This document shows positions 1 through 9,982 of a stretch of 64,000 nucleotides of DNA, in pieces. The notes below the pieces were generated by a model that was given only the letters and a program-made list of their open reading frames with translations, searched no databases and was not told the origin of the DNA. Positions within the stretch are counted from its first letter, which is position 1, and the number at the start of each line of letters is the position of its first letter. The position numbers were made by a program, and so were the translations under genes. Origin of the DNA: Okapia johnstoni (Eukaryota; Chordata; Mammalia; Artiodactyla; Giraffidae); NCBI GenBank assembly GCA_024291935.2, contig CM044315.1, forward strand, positions 50,566,385 through 50,630,384, read 5' to 3'.

Positions 1-155
1 GCCCTCCAGGCTCCTCTGTCCGTGGAATACTCCAGTCAAGAATACTGGAGTGAGTTGCCATTTCCTCTTCCAGGGGATCTTACCAACGCAGAGATCAAAG
101 CTGCATCTCCTGCATTGGCAGGCGGATTCTTTACCACTGCACCACCTGGGAAGCC
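1..155 (-). mobile_element. Bov-tA SINE, cut by window start
   Basis: This is a reverse-oriented Bov-tA SINE. From left to right it shows the BovA tail block (CTCCAGTCAAGAATACTGGAG), the internal GGGGATCTT block, and the complement of the tRNA(Glu)-like head ending in CACCTGGGAAGCCC. The 3' part of the element lies off the window. It sits in an SLC44A5 intron, antisense to the gene. Confidence 0.9.
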
Positions 156-981
156 CATTATTTCCCTTAGAAATATAAAAATGTGCTAGATTGAAAATAA
201 TATTATTTGTCTTTGACATACTTTCATGGGAGGGAAACTCAATTAGTCTAGATTTCACAATGAAAAAATATTCTTCTAATTCTGGGATTTACACATTTTT
301 AAGGAAGGATCTGTTTCTTTTTATGATTCTTATTTTGAAATGTGTGGGAATTGATAATGTAACTGAATTTGTTACTTATTTCCAATGGGAATATTGAGGC
401 TTCTAAAGAGAATTTTTTTTTAAATAGGGGATCCAAAGATATTGTTCTAAAATTTAGCAACTACAACCTTCTTAATACTTGATTATCACAGTGATATAGA
501 GTCTGATGTGTGATTCAAATAGTTATAGATATTCAAAGAGTCATTTATATAACTCCAGTGAGAATATTTTATGAGACTCTTAATCAATAAAGCAAGTGTG
601 TATTGGAAGGTACAGGGTTTCCTGAGAGGAATTTTTAATGTGAATGCTACAACATTTAACCTATTCAGTAACACATCATAGCCAAAACCCTTCAAACACA
701 AGCTGTGACCTGGGATTTGAGAAGACCTATCTCTGTTTAAAGTTGTATATTTCCCATGGAATTAAGGGAAAATAGCAAGTGAAAATATACCTTATTGTCA
801 ATGACTCTGACAGTTGTGCAGAGTTGAGGATACATGTTTCCCAAGCCTCCCATGAACCCAAAGGTTGGAAATATGAATGAGAGTAACTATATAGGTAACA
901 GAGAATTGATTAATGTTCCTGTCACTGGATTGTCTGTTGGTCTTCTTAAGTTATCAGAATAATATCAACTGTCTTCCTCAG
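156..981. other. SLC44A5 intron sequence, no recognised element
   Basis: AT-rich intronic DNA between the SINE at the window edge and the first visible SLC44A5 exon. It ends in a pyrimidine tract and AG acceptor at 980-981. I recognise no exon, RNA gene or repeat family in it. Short open frames here lack coding character. Confidence 0.6.
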
Positions 982-1055
982 ATGGCAATATACGGCAAAA
1001 ACTTCTGCAAGTCAGCAAAAGATGCTTTCAATCTGCTGATGAGAAATATTTTAAA
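982..1055 (+). CDS. SLC44A5: SLC44A5 internal exon ([16 protein letters not shown]...)
   Basis: Internal coding exon of 74 nt between an AG acceptor at 980-981 and a GTAAGT donor at 1056. It is read from its first base (phase 0) and ends with two bases of a split lysine codon. The translation [20 protein letters not shown] followed by RNIL matches the cytosolic loop of CTL/SLC44 proteins just before the last transmembrane pair. SLC44 proteins are multi-pass choline-transporter-like carriers of the plasma and organelle membranes; SLC44A5 is among the less studied members. The assignment rests on remembered family sequence and on continuity with the next four exons. The 5' exons of the gene lie off the left edge. 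Confidence 0.9.
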
Positions 1056-1965
1056 GTAAGTAAGCAGATTGAGCATTGCAGTGGATGGTTTGGTGAATCT
1101 TGAGCATTCATACTTCACATGTTGGTGGTTTTATTAGACATGAATCTTCTCTTTTATTTTAAAAGATTTAAATCTTATCCTTCACACCTTTAATTTCTTT
1201 GTATGTCTTTGAATTGTTGCTTCGATCCTCCATCTATATACCTTTATACCCACTGGCACTTACTCATCTTTATTATACCCTATGCTCAAGAAATTCCCCA
1301 CACAAACATTATCATCACGTTTCTGACTTTTCCTTCCTCCCAAATCGACAGAGTCTGAGTGAACAGATTCAGAGAACCAATGCAGCCACAATGCAGCCAT
1401 CCTCAGGATGCAGGGTGTCTATAGTCCTCAAATTAGAGTGAGAGAGGCTGACACCCCCAATAGCACCTGCTGCTGCTGCTGCTAAGTCACTTCAGTTGTG
1501 TCCGACTCTGTGCGACCCCATAGACGGCAGCCCACCAGGCTCTGCCATCCCTGGGATTCTCCAGGCAAGAATACTGGAGTAGGTTGCCATTTCCTTCTCC
1601 AGTGCATGAAAGGGAAAAGTGAAAGTGAAGTCACTCAGTCGTGTCCGACTCTTAGCGACCCCATGGACTGTAGCCTACCAGGCTCCTCCCTCCATGGGAT
1701 TTTCCAGGCAAGAGTACTGGAGTGGGGTGCCATTGCCTTCTCTGCCAATAGCACCTGACAGCCCTATAATGCCACTTTCTGTTGACTTCCTTATAAATAA
1801 GTCAGAATTCCATGCCTGGGTTCCTTCATTTCTTCCATTTAATAAATGCTAAGTAAGATTTCAGCAAAGACACATCAAAATGAATTTGTGGATTATTTAC
1901 TTTCACAAATTTCTAGTAACAAATCTAAGTTAAACACAAAATTATACTTTTTTTCTGATTCTCAG
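1056..1965. other. SLC44A5 intron
   Basis: Intron from the GT at 1056 to the AG at 1964-1965, with pyrimidine tract TTTTTTTCTGATTCTC before the acceptor. It contains the antisense Bov-A2 at 1470-1744 and its target-site copies. I see nothing else recognisable. Confidence 0.8.
1457..1757 (-). mobile_element. Bov-A2 SINE with target-site duplication
   Basis: Dimeric BovA element in reverse orientation. It starts with its (CTG)n tail at about 1468 and continues through two BovA monomers joined by a TGAAAGGGAAAAGTGAAAGTG linker region. A 13-bp direct repeat, CCAATAGCACCTG, flanks it at 1457-1469 and 1745-1757, which marks a clean retroposition. Its 5' side (higher coordinates) is the source of a 50-bp segment found again at 43896-43945. 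Open frames through it are SINE translations, not genes. Confidence 0.92.
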
Positions 1966-2036
1966 AATTGCAGTTATGGATAGAGTGACAGACTTTGTAC
2001 TAATCCTGGGGAAGATTCTAGTTGCTGGGTGTATAG
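1966..2036 (+). CDS. SLC44A5: SLC44A5 internal exon (IAVMDRVTDFVLILGKILVAG)
   Basis: Exon of 71 nt with AG at 1964-1965 and a GTAAGT donor at 2037. Its first base completes the lysine codon split by the previous intron, and it ends with one base of a glycine codon. The peptide runs IAVMDRVTDFVLILGKILVA, then GCI. It covers the start of a hydrophobic segment, matching the penultimate transmembrane helix of the SLC44 family. Exon phases with both neighbours fit, so the frame is intact. Confidence 0.93.
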
Positions 2037-2090
2037 GTAAGTAGTAGTAGTAATAATAGTAACAATAACAACAACAATGAAGATTTAAAA
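2037..2090 (+). repeat. Low-complexity trinucleotide tract at a splice donor
   Basis: Imperfect TAG/TAA/CAA trinucleotide run that begins in the donor site (GTAAGTAGTAGTAG...) and continues through AATAACAACAACAATG. It lies inside the 117-bp intron between two SLC44A5 exons, so length variation here could affect splicing of a very short intron. It looks like a simple degenerate microsatellite. Confidence 0.7.
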
Positions 2091-2153
2091 AAAATTTAAC
2101 AGGTGCTTAAAAAAAACTTATTTATGACAAAAAGCTATATTCCTTTGCTCCAG

Positions 2154-2242
2154 GTGTCCTGGCCTTTCTACTTTTCACCGAAAGACTCCCAGTGATTATA
2201 GAAGGACCAACATCTTTAAATTACTACTGGGTACCTTTGCTG
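2154..2242 (+). CDS. SLC44A5: SLC44A5 internal exon ([20 protein letters not shown])
   Basis: Exon of 89 nt, acceptor CTCCAG at 2148-2153 and donor GTAAGA at 2243. It completes the glycine codon and ends in phase 0. It encodes [20 protein letters not shown] and then LNYYWVPLL: the rest of the penultimate helix, the short loop with the conserved NYYWVP, and the start of the last helix. This is highly characteristic of the CTL family. The upstream intron is only 117 bp. Confidence 0.95.
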
Positions 2243-2249
2243 GTAAGAG

Positions 2250-2575
2250 CTGATAGTAAGTTTGGGCTGCTACAATAAAAATACCATAGACTGGGTGGCT
2301 TAAACAATGGGTTTATTCCTCACAGTTTTGAAGACTGAGAAGTCCAAGATCAAGGTGCCCACAGATTCAGTCCCTGGTTTGCTGTATCCTAACGGGGTAG
2401 AAAGAGAGATCCTCTCTCATCTTCTCTTATAAGGGCACTAACCATTCACGAGGTCTCCATCCTTGTTTCCTTATTACCTCCCAAAGGCCCCACCCCCAGA
2501 TGCCATCACACTGGGGATTTGGTTTCCACATAGGAATTTTGAGGGTACACAATTCATTCCATAGCCGCTGGGTAA
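2250..2575 (+). repeat. Old interspersed repeat fragment, class not assigned
   Basis: The run of phrases TACCATAGACTGGGTGGCTT, CACAGTTTTGAAGACTGAGA, CCCAAAGGCCCCACCCCCAG and the closing ATTCATTCCATAGC is a familiar ancient mammalian interspersed repeat, probably an old L1-type 3' region. I cannot name the subfamily with confidence. It lies in the intron after the NYYWVP exon. Confidence 0.6.
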
Positions 2576-3104
2576 TACAGACTCTGATTTATGAGAGATG
2601 GCAAAATAAAAAACCAAAAAAGGAATAGGAGAAATAGTGATAGCTAACATGATTAGTCTTACTTTGTGCCCAGCCTCATTCTGCTGTGGAGCATGGGTTC
2701 CTTGGAAGCCACCCCTGAGACAGAGGATTGCAAGCAGAGGGCTTATTATGAAGTGCTCTCCGGAGATACATTGGAGAGGAAGTGAGGAGGACAAGGCTGG
2801 GCAAAAAAAGAAGCTGATCCATTCTGCAATTACAGTTGAAGTCTCAGACATAATTATAGGAATTTCTGAAACAGGGACTAGGCCTCCATATACTTCATCA
2901 GGTAGCCACTGGCCAAAGGTTGCCCTCTGAATGACGGTGTAACCTTGAATGAGGCAGTTCCCTGCAAAAGCAAGTCCTGTGGAGCAAAACAGCTGAGTCA
3001 TCAGCTGCCTGCCTACATTCTCAACAACTGGGGGATAGATGTGGCAACTGGACAGGACCTGGAGGGAACCCTGTGGGATCTTTTACAGTATATTATTAAT
3101 AACT
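2576..3104. other. SLC44A5 intron, possible old repeat
   Basis: Intronic DNA with open frames on both strands (2474-3001 on - and 2637-2930 on +). They overlap, lack splice continuity with SLC44A5 and show no family motif. The stretch has the feel of a decayed interspersed repeat, but I cannot assign it. Confidence 0.4.
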
Positions 3105-3250
3105 CACTCAATCCATGTGTCATAAACACCATTGTTACATTTTCTGCTTCCCCACCAACAATCTTCCATAGGAAGCACAGAGAGATTGAGTGACTTGTAG
3201 AGTAAGCGCCTGAGCTGTGATTAAACCTAGGCAGTGTGTTCCCTTAACTC
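3105..3250 (+). repeat. MIR SINE fragment
   Basis: Decayed MIR core: AATAACTCACTCAATCC, then GAAGCACAGAGAGATTGAGTGACTTG and AGCTGTGATTAAACC fragments in the expected order. These ancient tRNA-derived SINEs are shared by all mammals. Confidence 0.6.
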
Positions 3251-3255
3251 CTATG

Positions 3256-3598
3256 CTCTGGACTTCCCCGGTGGTCCAGTAGTTAAGAGTCTACCTGTTG
3301 GGCCTTCCTGGTGGCTCAGTGATAATAATAAAAAAAAAAATCTACCTGCAAATGCAGGAGACATGGGTTCAATCCCTGATCTGGAAAGATTCCACATGCC
3401 ACGGGGCAACCAAGCCCGTGAGCCACAACTATGGAAGCTCATACACCTAAAACCTGTACTCTGCAAGCAGAGAAGCCACCCCGGTAAGAAGCTCCACTAC
3501 AGCTAGAGAGTAGCTCCCACTTGCTACAACTAGAGAAAGCCCGCATGCCGCAATGAAGACACAGAACAGCCAAAAATAAATGAATATTTTAAAAAGAA
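3256..3598 (+). mobile_element. tRNA-derived ruminant/cetartiodactyl SINE (CHR-like), mosaic head
   Basis: Sense-oriented SINE with a tRNA(Glu)-like head (GACTTCCCCGGTGGTCCAGT), then GGCCTTCCTGGTGGCTCAGT, GTTCAATCCCTGATCTGG, CCACATGCCACGGGGCAACC, and a body of repeated AGAAGCC / CACAACTA blocks ending in GCCAAAAATAAATGAAT. The body is the CHR type rather than BovA. The head is present twice: a first head stops after about 40 bp and a second head with an A-rich interruption follows. Confidence 0.8.
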
Positions 3599-3923
3599 TA
3601 GGATTATTCCATGAAAAAATGAAACAAAACAAAAAACTCTGTGCTTTATTGCCTCAGTATGCAGGATCCTAGATCGGGGATGCTTTTGGTAGGCATTAGG
3701 GATAGTGAAAAGAAAATTGGCAGATAATCTAGTACATATTGTTTAAATCTCAGTTCAAATACACTCAAAACCATTATCATTGAATCTTTTACATTTCTAT
3801 ATTGAAATCTTTTCCATCAAAGAGTACTTCAATGCTTCCTTATCATGATTTCATTTAAAACTGCGTTATTGTTCTTTTGGACAAATTTATGACATCTTCA
3901 TTCTTTTCTCTACTCATTTACAG

Positions 3924-4008
3924 ACAGTGATTGTTGGATCTTACATAATTGCACACGGATTCTTCAGCGTCTATGCAATGTGTATTGAAACAATTTTCAT
4001 CTGCTTCT
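3924..4008 (+). CDS. SLC44A5: SLC44A5 internal exon carrying the last transmembrane helix
   Basis: Exon of 85 nt, acceptor TTTACAG at 3917-3923 and donor GTAAGT at 4009. It starts in phase 0 and ends with the single base T of a split codon. It encodes [20 protein letters not shown] and then IETIFICF, the last transmembrane helix and exit from the membrane, with the family-typical [11 protein letters not shown]. The phase-1 donor can join either of two downstream terminal exons: T+GT gives Cys, T+TG gives Leu. Confidence 0.95.
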
Positions 4009-4899
4009 GTAAGTTTTCAGTATATGTGTTTTCCCTCTTCAGTGGATAACCAAAAGATGAAAAGGTTTACACCCATGTCTTTAGCTGGCTGTGGATTTGC
4101 TATGACCTGGCTGCAACTGCAAAACAGTGTTTATTTGGAGAGAGACATTGTCTAGTAGATTCTTTTTAAAACTTAACAGCTAAGAGATGGTATTTTCAAA
4201 GCACAGGAGAGTCAGGCATCATAGCATGGTGTTAGCATGAAATTATTTTTTAATTTCTGAAAATGTTTTCAAATTTATAGTAATGATTGGCTTCTGTTAT
4301 GCTTCGTTAATAACTGAAGACTTAACTGGGCTTAGAGGCTGGGCTTTGGGGACTCTTGAGGAGAGCCATTATAGTTTCTGATAAAGCCAAGTTGGCAATG
4401 ATTTCAGAGATACACAGAGCCAATTCACACTAGGTAACACAATGACAGATGGATAGGGTTCATAGAGAGGCGTGTCTTGGAAATGTTTAGATGAACTCTG
4501 AAGCTTATCGTTAAAATATTTCATTAGGGCTTTCATAACTGACTTCTGCACTGTGCCTCTATGGAGCATGTGCTACTCACATACACAGAACGGGTATGTT
4601 TTCTATTAGTAACTCATCTTAAAAGCCCTGGGGAATCTAGTGCCCATCAGGAACTTGATCTGTTGTCACCTTCAGCCTAGATAAAGTAAGGTCAACAGAT
4701 GAAAGAACAGAGCTTGTTAGCCCTACAGCTAATACCCTCTGAGAGATTATTTCTCTGGCACATTGCTCTTAAGAGAAGCAGAGAAAACATTCTATTACAG
4801 GGTATTACTGAGTGATCCACCTGTATAAAGTGAACAGTTTCGTGGTTTGTTTTTTTATAACTCATAGCACCAACTGCATGCTGGGATCAGGAGAGGAGA

Positions 4900-4936
<37 letters not shown>

Positions 4937-5099
4937 TACCACCTGCAATGCAGCAGACCTGGGTTTGATCCCTGAGTTGGGAAGATCCCCTGGAGCAGGG
5001 CATGGCAACCAGCTCTAGTATTCTTGCCTGGAGAATACCATGGACAGAGAAGCCGACAGTCCATGGGGTCACAAGGAGTCAGACACAACTGAGCGACTA

Positions 5100-5138
<39 letters not shown>

Positions 5139-5157
5139 ACACACACACACACATATA
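4900..5157 (+). mobile_element. Bov-tA SINE between (TG)n and (CA)n
   Basis: Sense Bov-tA body from ACCTGCAATGCAGCAG (4940) through the BovA block to GACACAACTGAGCGACTAAG (about 5101). Its 3' tail is a long CA microsatellite (5102-5155, one TA interruption). On the 5' side a TG microsatellite (about 4902-4932) abuts the element and the first half of the tRNA-like head is missing. BovA-type SINE tails commonly grow into CA repeats. The 5' TG block is less usual and makes the two blocks complementary. Confidence 0.85.
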
Positions 5158-6784
5158 CATAGATACTTCATAGGGAGTTATATTGAAGGAAAAAATCTAG
5201 AAAATGGTTGGATCTCTTTTTCCTTCCTGAACATTTACAAATCAAATTTCAATAACTGGACAAAGAAATCAGGAGAACTTTGTGCACAAATGAACTCTTC
5301 CATTGGCTCTAAATGGAACTGGAATGTTTAATCTTTTCCTAGAACCTCAGTGGTTTGTCAGGAAAAGCCATCTACAAAATACCACATGAACAAACTTCAG
5401 CTCAGGTATGAGACGGAAGAAGGAACATGGGAATAAGGTAGCTTAAGACATAGAAGAGACAGAGCTTTCAAATGTTCAGAGATCTTTCATCTCAAATGCT
5501 AATTATGGGAGCCAAACTGGGAGAGCCCACTGGGATCATCCCCATCTTTGTAACTGAAAAGTTTTCTCAAAATGTATCCCAGGAAATGTCTAGAACCTAC
5601 CAGTTTCCAGTCTTTGGAAGCTTTGGCAAGTCTTGTGGATTTTAATTTTGACAGTGGATTCTAAATTTGAGAATGAAGAGATGTTTTGCACTCGTCTATA
5701 TCACTATATTCCACTCATCTATATTGCCAAGTTCTTAAATATCAGGTATAATTTCAGCCTCATTCAAAACATCATGTGTTGAACATGAATTTTTTTTTTG
5801 ATATTCTTGTCATTTATAATAAAGAACAAGAGAAACTAAATTGTGTTTCTCTTCCCTCTCCAGCTGTTACTTTGGGCAACACCTAACTTTGGACAATATT
5901 CTCCTTAAATGATATTCCAAACCAAATTCTGATTGTGTGGAACTGTACCTTTTGTTGTTGTTGTTTTTTCTGCATACCTCTTTATATCTGTTATGTTGAC
6001 AGCCAGAAAACTGGTATGTTTGAAAATGCGAACCACTTGCAAATACTCTACTTTATAGAAACATAGCATCCTTTCAACATTACAAAGAAATGAGAATTCT
6101 GATCCCAAGATAGGAGAAAACAATACTTGTAGATGATTATTATCATTATTATGTGATTGATACTGTAGTTCCTACCCATTCCTCAAAAGTAATAATGATA
6201 TATAATATGTGATATAGAAATATGATTAAGGAAAAAAGAACAAAAATGTTCAGTATCTATGATGTTTCCTCCTTAGCTTTTCATTTTGTAGGTGAGGAAA
6301 GTCACTGTGAAGTTCACTGTAAAAATCTGATAAACCAATAATCCAACCATTCCAAAGAGTATGGTGAAAAATAACTTAGATATATTCTAAGTGATTATGC
6401 TATATGGTTTTATATAATATTTCTTATCCTTTATTTCATAATAAAGGCTAAAAATAATATAATATTTTAACGTACTAGTAAAAACAGAATCAAGTTGCAT
6501 TTATATATTTATTGAGATATTATCAGTTGTGAATTATATGTATCTGCAAGAAATTTAATTCTATGTAAACTTCTTGTTTCTCAGCATCATTCTGAACCTT
6601 TCCCCCAACCACCCAGCAGATGTATACTCAGTGAATACCCATCATCTTACTATAGCCTAAGCAAAGCAGGAATATAAACTCATGTATTACAAAAGTCAGA
6701 AGACATTGCATTAGCTTTTGAATGTAATCTGAGGCAAACTGCAAGGATTTAGGACAGGGCACCTTTTAGTTAGCAGCATGAGAT

Positions 6785-6920
6785 CAGAAGTAGGTGTCTA
6801 GAAACTGGGTCCTCACCTCATCCTGATTGCCCCAGAGCTTTCAACTTTAGGAGAATCATTTCATATCCCTGGGTCTCAGTTTCTTCATCTGTAACATTAG
6901 GGTGTGAATTACCAGTAAGA
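6785..6920 (+). repeat. MIR SINE fragment
   Basis: MIR-type core phrases: GGAGAATCATTTCATATCCC, GGGTCTCAGTTTCTTCATCT and GTAACATTAGGGTG. Diverged, as expected for this old family. Confidence 0.65.
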
Positions 6921-7330
6921 GCAACTTTGAACTCTGAAATTCAATTATTCTCTACATGTATCATGCCACATTTTTTATTTAGCTTCATCTCAGAGGATAG
7001 GGCAGTTTATATTTATGAACTGAACAGTTGCAGAATTTAAAGGTAACACCTTTGAAAGGACATAAAAGAACTTATTAACCTTTAAACTATCAAAATAAAC
7101 CTCTTTGGGAGTGGGTGGGATTTACAAAGTTTTAGTGCTTCCTGGCAGAAGTTGAAGCTTCTAACTTTGACAAGCATTGGCTACTTAACTGCACTAATTT
7201 GTCTTATATTTGACTTTCTAACACTGCTTTCTCTGATTTTTCCCTGTTCAACTCTGCAAATTCTAAAAATACATATAATTATTCTGCTGCTGCTTGCTGC
7301 TTTTTCCTGCTTTGGCTGCTGCATATACAG

Positions 7331-7443
7331 GTGAAGATCTGGAAAGAAATGATGGATCAACAGAAAAACCCTACTTCATAACCCCTACCCTGCACGGAAT
7401 TCTGAACAAGAAGCAACTAGTTCCCCAGAAGCAGAAAAAGTAG
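7331..7443 (+). CDS. SLC44A5: SLC44A5 alternative last coding exon A (tail ...[11 protein letters not shown])
   Basis: Terminal coding exon. The acceptor AG is at 7329-7330, and the first two bases GT complete a Cys codon with the upstream T. The peptide [20 protein letters not shown] continues [17 protein letters not shown] and stops with TAG at 7441-7443. EDLERNDGS is the conserved cytosolic C-terminal motif of several SLC44 members, and the [10 protein letters not shown] ending is what I associate with SLC44A5. The tail is basic and soluble. It competes with exon B at 9876 for the same donor, giving a protein two residues longer than the exon B form. Confidence 0.93.
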
Positions 7444-9875
7444 AAAAGCTCCCAACAGTGCCACTCACTTTTAAGTAGAAGTTTTGTAAATTAGGTCATT
7501 TGTATTGGAAAATGATGCTTTTAAGTAATGTGAAATTTCAGTACCTATTCCTGAAAAGCAAGAACCTGGTACCATCTGAGGTATCAGGCAGTTGATGACA
7601 GTAGTCTCTGTGAACTAGGATACTTTATAGACTGTGGCTCCAACTGAAGAGCAAGGTGTAAATGTCACATGTTTTCTTAAAGACTATAGCTGAAAGTGTT
7701 TCCAAACTTTTATAACTTGGCATGCTGTTTTCCATTGAGGCACTTTGACAACCTTTCTTTTTACAAATGTATATTTGTAAAAGATATTCAGGAAATTTTT
7801 GAAAGCACTATAAATGTATAATCAATTAGCCATAAACAGGTTGATTTATAGTTAACCAGCATATGGTACTAAATTTGCAAATGTGGTGCTATGCTTATAT
7901 TTATACTGTTCAAGCTAGTGGACAACATCCTAAACTGTGATTAAACTTATATTAATGGTTCCCTGGGAAGTATATTTCAGTAAGTGATTCAAGACCATAA
8001 TGAACATATAGACAGTAAGGTTATACAGGTTCTACAGAGAGCATTACTAGGTAAAAATTACCATGGAAACTTCATAGGCCATTTTGTTGTCATGAAATTA
8101 AAGTTGAATCTGAGTTCTGGAATATCATTTTTAATAATATGAACCTGAGGCCACCATGAAAATATTCTGAGCAGAACTGAGATGGCCACATAACTCATAC
8201 CCTTTGTCTATAACCCAAATAGAGATGAATCCTTATGCCCACCGTATAGGAAATGGGTATGGATATGTTTCAGAAGAGTAATTAAATCTTTTATGAGCAT
8301 ACCTGTTTTTCTAGATTAAAGAGATCATGTCAGTTTGTTCTATAAAAGGTTTAATTTTAGCTTAACCATCAGTGAAAAAAGAGAAAAGATAAGTAAGACT
8401 TCAGATTTTTTTAGCCCCCTAAGGACAACATTAGAGATCTCTTCCTGAAGGGTTCTCCACCTCTGCTGACCAGAGCAACAAACCAGGCTCTGGCAACTAT
8501 CACAACATTGTTAATTGGCTATACTCTAATTTAAAATAAAAAATTTAAAAGAAGTAATACAAGGTTCACAACAAAAATCTAGGCAAATAGTTACCTCCAT
8601 CTTAAGTGTTGAAAAATTATAAGGAATAAGTCCCCTTTTAGGAGTAGTTGAAAAATTCATAATGATGAAACAAAACAATTTTTAATTTTCTGTGTATGTA
8701 TCAGAATCACTCTGAGAATTTCTTATAAATATTGCTATCTGTGCTCCGCACCCCAAGAGACTCTGATGTAAGTATTTTGGTGTGGGGCAGCTTGTGAATT
8801 ATTAAAAAGTTCTCTAGTGATTCTGTTGCACATAAATTTGGGAAATCACTTGAATAAAATATAAATCAATATGTGGGAAATTAGTTGCTTATTTTCTTCT
8901 TATATTCTTGGCTGTTCTAGGAATTAGAAAATTATGAAAGACAAAGGAGATTCATTTGGAGATTGCTAGCAATTATAACTTCTGTTTTTAGATTCTTGGT
9001 ACTAGATGGGACCCATGTATTAAATGCTTAACATTAAAACTACTGATTAGACCATAAGACTCACCACAGTAAAAGTATTCATTGAACAGTACGGAGATAC
9101 ATTCTAAACTTGACTATAAGAACATAACCCTTGGGTGCAAAATCATAGGAAAAGGAATGTTGTCCGGTTCAGTATTTCTTAATAATTAGAAAGCTCTAAG
9201 TAGAGAAGTTTTAACCCATATTATGTGCTTAATCTAGTTAGAAGAATATTTTTCATTAATTACCTCTGTGTAATTGAAATATTTAGAGAAAAATGGGTGG
9301 TGTTTTTGAGAAAAATTGGAAGCCACTTAGAGACATTAAATAACAGTGAAAAAATGGAGAAAATGGAGCACTATGTCTCAAAATTTGCGGTTCAAGGATT
9401 TGAAATATACTGAAAATTTACAAATCTTTTTAGAAAACTATACTGCTTAAATTGTTGCTTGAAACACAAAGGCAATTTTGAATTAATACAGTAAGTTAGA
9501 AGGCAAATTCAATACATAATGCTTTTTAGGAATATGAAGGTGAATTTAGAAATTCCTCATATATCTCTTGATTTTTGTATAATTATGTTTGCTCTCTAAA
9601 AGAAAAGAAAACTTGTTTCCTCAATCGTGCAGCTGAGAGGCAGGTGCTATTGGCAGAATCAGACCTGGTACACAGAATGAGATAGGATCTTATTGACATA
9701 GTAACAAGGGCTGATTGCTTTCTCATAGTTATGTTTACAGTAATGTTGATGCCAAACTATGCTGTTTTTTAAAATGACATTTTGAACTGCTGTAAAGCAA
9801 GTATACAGCAGATGGCGATGTTACTTCTCTTACAGTTGTGTTTTGATATTTACCCTGTGCCATTCTTCCTCCTAG
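7444..9875. other. 3' UTR of exon A / intron before exon B
   Basis: DNA after the exon A stop. It acts as 3' UTR when exon A is used and as intron when exon B is used. Candidate poly(A) signals are AATAAA at 8535 and 8853 and ATTAAA at 8097; none stands out. A MER5-like fragment lies at 8700-8850. No other coding exon is seen. The exon B acceptor follows a pyrimidine tract CCATTCTTCCTCCTAG. Confidence 0.7.
8697..8855 (+). repeat. MER5-like DNA transposon fragment
   Basis: TCAGAATCACTCTGAGAATT, CACCCCAAGAGACTCTGATG and TTTGGGAAATCACTTGA are in the order of MER5A, a non-autonomous hAT element. It is heavily diverged and its edges are approximate. Confidence 0.55.
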
Positions 9876-9982
9876 TGGAAGATTTAGAAAGAAACGATGG
9901 TTCTGCTGAAAAACCCTATTACATGAATCAGTCTCTGATGAAGATTATGAACAAGCGAAATGTAGGAACCAAGAAGCAGTAG
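9876..9982 (+). CDS. SLC44A5: SLC44A5 alternative last coding exon B (tail ...NKRNVGTKKQ)
   Basis: Second terminal coding exon, acceptor AG at 9874-9875. The upstream T plus TG makes Leu, then [34 protein letters not shown] and TAG at 9980-9982. The first half is clearly homologous to exon A ([13 protein letters not shown]); the ends differ. It reads like the tails of other SLC44 paralogues (…KPYYM…SL.KI..K). The pair looks like an exon duplication used as mutually exclusive last exons. An upstream AG at 9833-9834 is a possible alternative acceptor, but only the 9875 site restores the family sequence [11 protein letters not shown]. Confidence 0.92.

Larger units (their letters stand above)
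4009..7330. other. SLC44A5 intron before first alternative last exon
   Basis: A 3.3-kb intron for the 7331 exon. It contains the microsatellite-flanked Bov-tA at 4900-5157 and a MIR near 6790-6910; the rest is AT-rich without recognised content. Just before the acceptor lies a pyrimidine-rich, CTGCTG-containing tract ending TATACAG. The 60-codon open frame that runs into the exon from 7152 is this tract and is not in the coding phase of the spliced protein. Confidence 0.75.

Noticed and set aside
2474..3001. 175-codon minus-strand frame in an SLC44A5 intron
   Set aside because: Overlaps an old interspersed repeat, has no family motif and no splice context.
5102..5155. Regular CA repeat considered as a CRISPR-like or satellite array
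   Set aside because: Pure dinucleotide SINE tail in vertebrate DNA, with no spacers.
7152..7334. Hydrophobic 60-codon frame running into the exon A acceptor
   Set aside because: It is the pyrimidine-rich tract before the splice site read in a different frame from the spliced protein. The hydrophobicity is an effect of T-rich codons.
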